Part shown: positions 1 through 8,904 of the stretch, piece by piece
How positions within the stretch are numbered: position 1 is the first letter of the stretch
Layout of the letters: every line of letters begins with the position of its first letter
Assembly: GCA_029215795.1 (NCBI GenBank)
Contig: JARDYH010000001.1
Span: 183,961,654 to 184,025,653, forward strand
From: Anniella stebbinsi
Taxonomy: Eukaryota > Chordata > Lepidosauria > Squamata > Anniellidae
Direction of reading: 5' to 3'
DNA: 64,000 nucleotides
Made by a program: the position numbers and the translations under genes
The notes under the pieces: model-generated
What the model saw: only the letters and a program-made list of their open reading frames with translations
Told to the model about the DNA's origin: nothing
The model's database searches: none

Positions 1-260
1 CTGTGGGGTTGTTCCTGTGGACTGCCATCGCTTCCTGGCATTGCGCCTCTCTCTGCCTTCCCTTTGTCCCTTTCCGCCGCTTGCTGCTTGGAGGTGCCCT
101 GCTCAGTTGACCCCTCTTCACCGCTGTGCCTTCCCGGTTGCCTTCTCTCGTCCCGGGGGTGACCGGCCTTTCCGTTTCCTCCGCCCATGCTTTGCAGTGG
201 CCTGATGCCCATTTAACCATTTTTATACTCCCCTCTGACTAAAGTTTTTCCACTTTCCCC
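1..260. repeat. Unclassified repeat, copy A (GC-rich)
   Basis: This GC-rich stretch matches a second place in the window, about 38890-39090. The clearest shared core runs from ctccgcccatgctttgca near 190 and has its counterpart near 39022; looser similarity extends upstream in both copies. The family is not recognised. Open frames across it are short or biased in composition and are not credible genes. The copy may begin before the window. Confidence 0.5.
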
Positions 261-1637
261 CTCTCTTTCCTTCTTTCTTGTGTTTGCGGGTAGGTGCACT
301 CGGGATGGGGGTTGTGTTAGGTGGGAGCTTGGGGACGTGGGTTGCCCTCGCAGCTGCCGCGCCTCCCATGTAAGGTGGGTATGGGCTGTTCCCTGGGATG
401 GGCTGCCTTGCGTCTGGTTGTGGTGCCCGGTTGTGCATTCCGGCCGTGGCTTGCCCATGCATTGGCCATGCTGGGCCTTCCTCAGCTGTGGATGGGTGTG
501 TGGGGTACTGTGGGGGATGGATCGGGGGCATGCGTGCTTTGTGCCTGTTTGTTGGCTTGCCGGCCGGCCCATGCCCATTCCCATTGGAGCCTCGGGTGTG
601 TTGGGGCGTGGGTGGCTCTGGTTGGGGTGCTGTGCCAGGGATGTGGGGCGGGCGCTGTCGGTGTGGCTGCTCCTCCTGCCTGCTTCTCTGGCCGGGGCTG
701 TTGTGTCCCGCCCATTGCCTGTGTGTATCCAATGGTGTTTGAGAGGCGTATCCTCCTGCCGCTTTGATGGTGGCGCACATGGCTTTCTGGCCGTGGTGTT
801 GACTAGTGTTGGTTGGAGGGCAGGCAACATGGCGGGCGGGCTGTCCGTAACGACCACATTCGTTATTTGCAGCCGGTGCATTTGCCGGTGCCGAGCAGCG
901 CTGGCTGCAGCGTGTCGTGTGAAGAGCTCCGCCTGCCTAACTCCTGGTCGGTACGGTATTTAACCCTCCGTTGCTTAATATGTCGTCCGAATTCAGCCAG
1001 TCAGTCAATGAAGATCAGGCAACAGCAGGAGCAGTCAAGGTAACAAGCAAGAGATCAAACACAGTAAACCAGTCAGGTACTTGATTCAGGCCAGAACCAG
1101 GTCATTCCTAATGAAGTCCAAAAGGTCAGGGCATTGTTCAGACAGCAAGATACACCACAGAAAGGTTAGATGGACAATGTTGTTCCAACACTGGCTGGGT
1201 TTTCAGTGAAGGCTTTTAAGCTCAAAGCCTACTTGATCCCATCCAGAGCTCAGCTGCAATAAGCCTTATTCTCAAGGAGTCCATTTTTCCTGAGAATAAC
1301 TTCTCTGCAGTTGAACGCTCCTTCGCACAGGAGCCCTACTAGCCTCTCGCTTCAGGTAGCAACACTCCCAAGGATCCTGCATCCATTTCTCCCAAGGACT
1401 CAGGCTCCTGTAGGTCTAGTGACAGTCCTCGGCTTGGAGTGCCCTGGGCTTCTGGGACCTCTAGTTCTTCCTCTGCGGAAGGCTCCTCCAATGAGGGCAT
1501 GACATCCAGTGGGGGGCATGACACTGTTCGCTGTTCACACACCACAAAGGTCCTATTGGCCTCATCAGCACCCAAACTGGTAACCCACAGGGTTCATGAG
1601 ACTATCATGGTGCAAGAGGACCTCCCTCCCCGCTACC
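261..1637. other. No recognisable gene; possibly more of an unclassified repeat
   Basis: The first part, to about 960, is GC- and TG-rich. Open frames there exist on both strands and overlap, which points to base composition rather than coding. From about 1000 the sequence is ordinary AT-balanced intergenic DNA. No domain, RNA gene or terminal repeat was seen. Confidence 0.4.
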
Positions 1638-1885
1638 AAGTCCCTTCAGGCCAATACGCTGTGACAGAACATAAAAGCATTAGAAGAGCCATGCTAGATC
1701 AGACCAAGAGTCCATCTAGTCCAGAACTCTGTTCATGCAGTGGCCAACCAGCTGTCAATCAAGAACCCACAAGCAGGACACAGGTGCAACAGCACCCTCC
1801 CACCCATGTTCCCCAGCAATTGGTGAACATAGGCTTACTGCCTCTGATATGGGAGGTAGCACATAGGCCTAGCAGCCATTGATAG
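1638..1885 (+). repeat. Interspersed repeat of the 'gatcagacca' type, copy 1
   Basis: This segment contains agatcagaccaagagtccat, cagtggccaaccag and cttactgcctctgata. It aligns with a second copy at 23720-24530, which carries the same landmarks in the same order. I think this is the 3' part of an old CR1/L3-like LINE, but the family name is inference. It is used below as the reference for the empty site of the solo LTR. Confidence 0.6.
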
Positions 1886-2494
1886 TAGCCATATAAATGT
1901 AAATGACAGGTTCCAGATAGTTCTGTTAAGTGTGTAGACTCAAGAACAATAAAGAGGCTTGTGGAACTTTGAAGACGTAACAGATGGCATATGCTATTCT
2001 GGATGCTGGTCCATCTCACAATATCACTTTATCTTTATTCGGCAGGTGTGTGGGTATTTGAATGAGAAAATGTAAACAGTGAGGTCAAATGGCAATGAAA
2101 TGCAAAAGCTACTGTCTCTGACAACTCTATATAAAGCTTAAAATAAGCAGTGACCATTTACAACAGCAATAATTGCATATATCCTATATATAACTTGCAT
2201 TGTCATATTTAAAACAACAAAGTATTATGGCATCTTAAAAACTAACAGATTTATTATGGCATCAGCTTTCATAAACACTGTCTACTTCATCAGATGCATG
2301 AAGTGTTATATACCCATCCTTTGGGTGTGGGTTGTAAACAGTGAGGTCAGTTGGGATTAAAATGCAAAAAGTACAGACAGTGATAATTACCTTATTAGTT
2401 GCCATAAACAAAACATTCTTGGGGGATAACGCAAACATTATTGCACTGGTGAGCAGATTAACATTTGTGGTATAATAAGAAAGCTTTTTATTGT
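1886..2494. other. AT-rich intergenic DNA, nothing recognised
   Basis: The stretch is AT-rich with no convincing open frame and no clear repeat ends. A short near-duplication (ggttgtaaacagtgaggtca near 2330 and gtaaacagtgaggtca near 2070) suggests a small local duplication about 260 bp apart. Confidence 0.4.
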
Positions 2495-2555
2495 GTTCAC
2501 ATTTTATTTATTACATTTTATACTGCCCAATAGCTAAAGCTTTCCGGGCAATTCA
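2495..2555 (-). mobile_element. L2-type LINE 3' tail
   Basis: Read on the minus strand, this ends in a GCTATTGGGCAGTATAAAATG-like motif followed by AATAAA repeats. The same tail appears on the plus strand at 2975-3032, 42950-43020 and 45465-45540. It is the usual terminus of 5'-truncated L2/CR1-like LINEs, which lack a poly(A) tail. Confidence 0.6.
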
Positions 2556-2782
2556 CAACATTTATTTATATCCCGCCTTTTTTCCTTCAAGGAACCCAAG
2601 GCAGCTTCCATAATCCTCCTCCTCTTCATTTTATCCTCACAACAACCCTGTGAGGTAGGTTACGCTAAGAATCAGTGACTGGCCCAAATTCACCTAGTGA
2701 GCTTCATGGCCAAGTGGGGACTAGAACCCGGATCCCCCACATACCAGTCCAACACTCTAACCGCTACACCACACTGGCTCTT
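2556..2782 (-). mobile_element. tRNA-derived SINE, full length
   Basis: On the minus strand the element starts at 2782 with a tRNA-like head: gagccagtgtggtgtagcgg holds an A-box-like block and gatccgggttctagtcccc a B-box-like block. The body contains the conserved cctcacagggttgttgtgag core, and the 3' end is aaggcgggatataaataaat. That tail resembles L2-type LINE tails, which would fit mobilisation by an L2-like partner. Its 3' end abuts an L2 tail in the same orientation. Confidence 0.8.
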
Positions 2783-2959
2783 TGTAGACTTCAGGAGAAA
2801 AGCAGTCTATCAATGCAAATATAAGTCCATAAGTCCATAAATGAATAAGTGGTATGAGTATGTACCTTATCCTTAGGCTATCTGGACTGAAAAATCTGTA
2901 AATTGGATATGGTGCTGCATACCAACACTTTTGCAATAATAGAAAAGCATAGACCTTAT

Positions 2960-3032
2960 ACAAACCTTATATTTGTGAACTGCCCTCATAGCTTCAGCTA
3001 TTGGGTGGTATAGAAATAAATAAATAAATAAA
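2960..3032 (+). mobile_element. L2-type LINE 3' tail
   Basis: The sequence gcttcagctattgggtggta followed by (AAATA)n is a short 5'-truncated L2-type terminus. Confidence 0.55.
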
Positions 3033-3420
3033 GCAGAAGGAGTGATTTGGGTCATCAGAACAGAATGGGTTAAAGATGTTTGCATGCTGTTCCCCATCTA
3101 CCCCTCTCCCATATACTTAGTAGCTCATCCACTGAGCTTCCCTGTCCTGCAGTGCTACTATTAAACACCGGACCAGTCCGCAATAAGACTGCACTCATTC
3201 ACAATTTAATCATGGATGAGAAGGGAGATCTAGAATGCATTAATGAAACTTAGGTGAGGAGCTGGGTGGGGTTGATCTGATTCAACTTTGCCCACCTCAG
3301 TGCAGCACCAATATAGGCTGGAGGGCTGGGGGGGGGGGGGGAGTCGCTGTGGTCTATAGGACTTCCATCTCTCTCATCTGGTGTCCTGCTCTAACTAACT
3401 TCAGCTCTTTGCTATACAAA
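3033..3420. other. Intergenic, with a 14-G run
   Basis: No gene is visible. A run of 14 consecutive G residues lies at 3328-3341. Confidence 0.4.
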
Positions 3421-3439
3421 CACAGAGTTGATTCCAATA

Positions 3440-3532
3440 GAGAAGTCAAGCAAGCAAAAGTCAAGCAGTTTTACTGGGCAAAAACATGGATTTTCTGGAC
3501 CCAATGGTAGTTGACAACAACCTTCCAGTTGG
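3440..3532 (+). mobile_element. L2-like LINE remnant, left of the L1 insertion
   Basis: This is probably the left part of the decayed LINE that resumes at 11698. The L1 at 3533-11685 sits between the two parts, flanked by a 12 bp duplication (accttccagttg at 3521-3532 and 11686-11697). The coding assignment rests on the right-hand part; this piece alone is not diagnostic. Confidence 0.4.
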
Positions 3533-4689
3533 GGGGAGTGGCCAGGCGGGCATGGAATGAAGTCGTAACTTACTCGCTCTCCTAAAGAAGCAATGATTTA
3601 AACACAAATTCCTTATCCTGGAGCGGTGGATTGTTATTTAAAGACAAGAAATGCTGATCTGAAGCTTTATTGCATCTGTGTGAGAAGCTGGCTGCAGTTT
3701 CATCGCTGGCTCGGCAAGAGGAAACGAAACTAAGATCGCAGCTTTGGAGCTTGTGATTCACCAAGAAGACCTCTCCGAGCAAAGCTGGAAGTATGCCAGC
3801 TGCAATTCCTAAGCTGGCCAAAGAGAGTAAGGCAGATCCAACAGATGAATTAATGAAGAAAATTGAAAAGATGTTTGAGATGGCAACGGTGAAGCAAGAC
3901 AAAAGATTGGAGAAGGCATTAACAAAGCAGGAGGATAGGCTGGCAAAAAGAATTACAGAGTCACAAACTGAGCTTATGGCAGGCCTTCAAGAGGTGGTGA
4001 AAGATGTTGTGGCTTTGCAGGAAGAGACTGGAGAGCTGAAGGAACACTGCAAGAAGCAGGGAGAACAGATGATGCAGCTGGATTTACGTCTAATAGCCTT
4101 GGAAGACAGGGACAGAAGGGCAAATATTTGGATAAGATCTTTTGGGGAACAAGAGGGGGAGAGCCCTAAGGACTTAAAAGATTTAATTTTGGTGTGGATT
4201 AAACAGCAGGAGCCCCAGGAAACTTGGGAAATGGCAGATATTGAGAGGGCCCATAGAGTGGGCTACAAGAAGAAGGGGATAACCCCAAGGGATATAATTG
4301 TTAAATTTGCTAATTATTACAAAAAAGAAAAGCTTTTGCAAGCAATTAGATGTCAAGGCCAGCCGATACTACAAGCATCACCGGTGGAGATATATCAGGA
4401 TCTTTGCCCTCAGACTGTCCAGTGGAGGAAGAGTGTCAGAATTAGGGATGTGCACTGGATCGGACCCGATCCATGATCCGAGTCCGGTCCAGTGGGAAAT
4501 CGGATAAATTATCCGATTTCCGATCCCGCAGCTGGATCGGCCGATCCAATCCGAACCGGTCCGAAAACGCTCCGAACCGGTTCGGCGGATCGGCGGATTG
4601 GCGGGCGCCCACTGGCGCCCACCGCCGCTTCCATTGGCGGGCGCCAGCGGGCGCCCGCCGATGAAAGTGGACAGCGGGGGGGGAGGAGG

Positions 4690-5610
4690 GGGGCGCTTAC
4701 CTTCTCGGCCCGTCCGCTCCCGTCCGGCACTAGCAGCTACTACCAGCGGGCTCCGCAGCCTGCTCCAGGGTGGCGCGCCGGGTGATGTCATCACCAGACG
4801 CGCTACTCTAGAGCAGGCCGCGGAGCCCGCTGGTAGTAGCCGCCGGCGCCGGACGGGAGCGGATGGGCCGAGAAGGTAAGCAGGGGGTGCGTGGAGGGGA
4901 GGAGGGGGCGCGCGGAGGGGGGGAGGGGGGGAGGAGGGCCCTTACCTTCCCGGCCCGGCCGCTCCCGTCCGGCGCCGGCGACTACAACTACCAGCAGGCT
5001 CCGCGGCCTGCTCTAGGGTGGCGCGCCGGGTGATGTCATCACCCGTCGCGCTACTCTAGAGCAGGCCGCGGAGCCTGCTGGTAGTAGCCGCCGGCCCCGG
5101 ACGGGAGCGGACGGGCCGAGAAGGTAAGCAGGGGGTGCGTGGAGGGGAGGAGGGGGCGCGCGGAGGGGGGGAGGGGGGCCCTTACCTTCCTGGCCCGGCC
5201 GCTCCCGTCCGGCGCCGGCGACTACAACTACCAGCAGGCTCCGCGGCCTGCTCTAGGGTGGCGCGCCGGGTGATGTCATCACCCGTCGCGCTACTCTAGA
5301 GCAGGCCGCGGAGCCTGCTGGTAGTAGCTGCCGGCCCCGGACGGGAGCGGACGGGCCGAGAAGGTAAGCAGGGGGTGCGTGGAGGGGAGGAGGGGGCGCA
5401 CGGAGGGGGGGAGGGGGCCCTTACCTTGCCGGCCCGGCCACTCCCGTCCGGCGCCGGCGACTACTACCAGCAGGCTCCGCGGCCTACTCCAGGGTGGCGC
5501 GCCGGGTGATGTCATCACCCGGCGCGCTACTCGAGAGTAGGCCGCGGAGCCCGCTGGTAGTAGCCGCCGGCGCCGGATGGGAGCGGACGGGCCGAGAAGG
5601 TAAGCAGTGG
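4690..5610. repeat. Tandem array of about four 240 bp palindromic units inside hAT copy 1
   Basis: Each unit is centred on ggtgatgtcatcacc, at about 4784, 5032, 5272 and 5508, so the periods are 248, 240 and 236 bp. Around each centre, arms containing ctaccagcaggctccgcggc pair with their inverse, giving a palindrome of roughly 100 bp. The units are joined by a purine-rich G/A linker holding gaaggtaagcagggggtgcg. The related copy at 14669-15734 has only two units. Confidence 0.88.
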
Positions 5611-5795
5611 CGGGGAAGGGGGCTTACCCCCCCCGGAGCCATCCGCTTCTATCTGCTGGCGCCTGCAGGCGCCAGCGGATGGAAGCGGACGGCCCCAGGG
5701 GGGGTAGGGAGCGCGGGGGAGGGGGCTTACCTGCCGGGGCCGTCCACAGCGGACGGCCCCGGGGGGGAGGGAGTTAGGCCCCCCTCACCCACCCG

Positions 5796-5856
5796 CCGCC
5801 ATTTTTTCCTCATAGACTTGCATTGCAATGCAAGTCTATGGGGAAAAAAATGGCGG
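5796..5856. repeat. 61 bp hairpin in hAT copy 1
   Basis: The inverted repeat runs from ccgccattttttcc to the matching ggaaaaaaatggcgg, with catagacttgcattgcaatg at the turn. It is almost perfect. The same hairpin is in copy 2 (about 15528-15588), and a shortened form is in copy 3 (about 27780-27815). Confidence 0.85.
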
Positions 5857-6457
5857 CCGATCCAAAAATTTACGATTTTTGGGTCGGGATCGGACTCGAT
5901 CCGGTCCGGGGGGCCTCCGATTTTGTCCGAACCGGTCCGTGACAAAATTGGAGGTCCCGATCCGGGTCCCGATCCGATCCGGGGGGTCCGTGCACACCCC
6001 TAGTCAGAATGTGTACAGGGGCATTGAGGAAGAGATCGATAACATACAGCTGGGGGTATCCAGTCTTTCTAAGATTTATGTGGAAAGGGAAACAACAAAG
6101 AATAACATCGTGCGAGCAAGGAATGGAACTTTTGGAGAAGTTGGGCATAGCGGATGCCACAGATGATGGAGAAACAAAGCAAGATGAAGGTGCTGCAGGA
6201 GGAAGCAATCAATAAAGAAATTTTATTGTAACAGGTATAAGGGATAAGAAGAGTTAAAAGGAGGGGAGGGTTAGACTTTGTTCCGGATGGCTGGGTTGCT
6301 TTCCCCCCCCTAAAGAGTTCTAAAATATATTGGGACCAGTGCCCAGAAGGCTGGTGAGGAGGGGGGTGAAACTGTGGGTGAATGTGGGGGGGAGGGTAAG
6401 GGAGGGGGGGTGTTTCACAGAGGGAGACCAACTCAAAGATGGGTGTGAAAGGGAGAG

Positions 6458-7665
6458 ATGGAAAATAAATTAAGAATTGCAACTTTAAATGTTAAAGGGC
6501 TAGGAACGGTTATCAAAAGGAAAAGAATTGAAATGTTGTAAAAAAAATAGATATAATTTTTTTGCAGGAAACTCATCAAATAAAGGAGGGTGTTAATGAG
6601 CTGCGAATGAGGGATATGGGCATTTATGAAAAGTCATTTGGTACTTCTAAAGCGAGAGGGGAGGCAATAATAATCTCAAGAAATGTGGTATTAATATTCA
6701 AAGTATAAAGAAAGATAAAAATGGAAGGTTTCTCATAGTGTACTGCAGGTTGAGAGAGGAGGAATATGTATTGATTAATGTCTATGCTCCAAATGGGAAA
6801 CCAATGGAATTCTTTGATGAAGTATGGAATGCGGTGGGAGAGGTGGGTAAAAAAAATATTATGATGGCAGGAGACTTTAATATGGTACTTGATAAAGGGA
6901 AAGATAGGGATAATATTTCAAGAGACGTTAAGAGGGAGGGGAAGAGCGAATTAAGCAAATTAATGGAAGGTAAAGAATTAATGGACGTTTGGAGAGTATT
7001 AAAAGGGGAAGAAAGGAAGTATACCTTCTACTCACCTAGATTCAAGAGTTATTCAAGGATCGACTTTATTTTTGTATCAAAGAATATGTTACCTAAACTC
7101 ACAGATTGTGACATTGGGGTAATTAAGGTCACCAACCACGCATTAATGATGATGGATATTAAATTGAAGAAGGATTATAGACCAGCGAAGAGATGGAGAT
7201 TGGACATAAGGTTATTAAATAATAAAAATATAGTGGAGAAAATAAAAAAAGAAATGCAGGAAATTTGGGAGATTAATGAAAGAGAGACTAACTTGCAGGG
7301 CTTACTGTGGGACACTATGAAAGCAGTGGTAAGAGGGATATGTATTAGGGAAATGTGTACCCTAAAAAAACAACAGGAAGTACAATATAAAAAAACTGAA
7401 GAGGAGGTAAGGAGTTTAGAGGAGAGGTTAAGAGAGACAAAAGATAAACGTCTATTTGCCCAAATTCAAGCTAAGAAAAAGGAATTAGAGAAAGAAGAAT
7501 TAGAACAAGTCCAAAGAAATTTGTTATATTTAAAGAGAGATTTTTTTGAATATAGTAATAGAAATTCGAAGATGTTGGCTAGATCCACTCAGTCTGAAAA
7601 GGCTAAGAATATGATAGGGACAATTAGGGATAAGTCAGGGAATAGTTGTAATTCAATGAAAGATA
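6458..7665 (+). pseudogene. L1 ORF2 N-terminal part: APE-type endonuclease
   Basis: The natural start is the ATG at 6458 (MENKLRIATLNVKGLG). The first 90 codons are broken by a stop and frameshifts near 6540 and 6680. From 6738 the frame stays open to the MITE junction. Endonuclease landmarks are the GDFN motif with its surrounding AGDFNMVLD, and a later SRIDFIFVSKN. The endonuclease nicks target DNA to prime reverse transcription. The same frame resumes at 8905 after the MITE and its TA duplication (1239 bp, divisible by three) are removed. Confidence 0.88.
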
Positions 7666-8902
7666 CTGTATTTTCTGGCGTATAAGACGACTGGGCGTAT
7701 AAGACGGCCCCCAACTTTTCCAGTTAAAATATAGAGTTTGGGATATACTCACCTTATAAGACTACCCCTCTTCCAACGCAACTCTTCCTGAATATCTGTG
7801 GCAGGAAACAGCCCCTCCTCCCCATATATCCCCCATGCACTTAAACGATTGTTATTAACCCAGAAGGGGAGAGAGGTGGGGGCGAAGAGAGGAGGAAGAA
7901 ATGCACATGGTTACCTAGCAACTCTTTGGGAACGTCTGAGCTCTCTTCAGTCATTGTGGCTCCTTCTTTTCTTTTTTAGGCTGAGGTGTGTGTGTGTATG
8001 CTGGTTGCTGGTGACAACTACTCGCGTCGCGGTCCCCTTCTACTTTCCTTGCCACACGGGCGAATAAAATTAATTCCAAATCGCTATTTATAAAAATAAA
8101 AAAATAGGAGAGGAAGGGAAGGAGGGGCGGAAGGCTTCTGGCGCTGTTAACTGCCTTGAGGAGGAGAAGGGAGGGGATTAAAAAAGCGAGAAAGCCAGGG
8201 GTAATTCCGAGATTATTGCTACATGACGCCTCTTCATTTCAGCCACAGAGAGAAGCCCGGGGGCGGGAGGGGGAGGTTATTTCCACCAGCGGAGTAGCCT
8301 TCCTTAGGAAAAGACTGCAGCACAAGCTGCCTTTCCGCGGCACTAATCCGCTTTCCTGCTGGTGCTGCGTCTGCGCTCCTCAGGTTTGCTTTTTTCCCCC
8401 CTCTTCCTGCTTGCTTGTCTGGCTTTCCTGCCTTCTCCACGCTCTCCCCTTCTGCCTCACGCAGCCACCTCCTGGCCCGAGGTGCAAGTGGAAGGCGTGG
8501 GAGGAGGAGGAGGCAGTGGCAGTGGTGACATTCCCAACTCCCACAGAGCCCAACCCGGACGAGGGCTTCATTTCACATACAAACGCGCGCGCACCGGCTC
8601 CAGTCCAGCGGCGGCCTCTTCACCTCGCAAGAGCGAGTAGCCGCCGCCGCGGGTCTCTCGTTCGTTCGCCGAGGTGGCTGTCGGACGGAGAGAGCAACAG
8701 CCGGGAAGATTTCTTCCACTCAGCTGCGTTTCCTGCCAGTCCTACATTTGCGCACACATTCCATGCGTACAGCCAGGCAGGGAGGAGGAATATTGTGGAT
8801 CCTGAAGAAAGCCCCCCTCTGTACCCGGCGTATAAGACAGCCCCCTACTTTAGAGAAGATTTTCCAGGGTTAAAAAGTCATCTTATACGCCGGAAAATAC
8901 GG
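7666..8902 (+). mobile_element. TA-flanked (Tc1/mariner-type) MITE carrying GC-rich filler
   Basis: The ends are inverted repeats: CTGTATTTTCTGGCGTATAA on the left, and on the right a sequence reading CCGTATTTTCCGGCGTATAA on the minus strand. TA dinucleotides flank it (7664-7665 and 8903-8904). Removing the element and one TA restores the L1 sequence and frame, judged against the second L1. TA duplication places it with Tc1/mariner-type elements. No transposase is visible. About 8140-8760 is GC-rich, CpG-containing sequence unlike the ends and may be captured host DNA. Confidence 0.8.
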
Positions 8903-8904
8903 TA

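Larger units (their letters stand above)
4443..6002 (+). mobile_element. hAT-type MITE, copy 1 (1560 bp)
   Basis: The termini are inverted: TAGGGATGTGCAC on the left and the reverse complement of TAGGGGTGTGCAC on the right. An exact 8 bp target duplication, gtcagaat, flanks it at 4435-4442 and 6003-6010. An 8 bp duplication with a TAGGG.TGTGCA terminus is typical of hAT transposons. The ends are built of GATCCG/CGGATC-like repeats. The GC-rich centre is a tandem array of palindromic units, followed by a hairpin at 5796-5856. No transposase is encoded, so it is non-autonomous. Long open frames inside are composition artefacts. Confidence 0.9.
3793..6215 (+). pseudogene. L1 ORF1, split by a hAT MITE
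   Basis: The left part, 3793-4442, encodes a Lys/Glu-rich coiled coil followed by the start of an RRM-like nucleic-acid-binding domain. It then reads the conserved PRDIIVKFANYYKKEK motif of L1 ORF1 proteins. The MITE at 4443-6002 interrupts the frame just after a conserved QWRKS motif. The rest resumes at 6011 and ends with GMELLEKLGI and a Gly-rich tail before the stop at 6213-6215. The homologous protein of the second L1 (19976-20998) is continuous across the same point, which confirms the reading. The family's role is as an RNA-binding chaperone in the L1 ribonucleoprotein. Confidence 0.88.

Noticed and set aside
213..963. Several long overlapping open frames on both strands (114-227 aa)
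   Set aside because: They overlap in many frames, have low-complexity Pro/Gln/Cys/Gly composition and follow GC content. No domain or splice context supports any of them.
2700..2782. A functional tRNA gene
   Set aside because: The tRNA-like head is followed by a SINE body and tail and does not form a complete tRNA.
4690..5610. CRISPR-like array
   Set aside because: The repeats are 240 bp long with no unique spacers, inside a eukaryotic MITE.
4473..6208. Arg/Pro/Gly-rich open frames within the first hAT MITE
   Set aside because: They come from the tandem GC-rich units and GATCCG repeats, and recur on both strands and in the second copy; there is no transposase motif.
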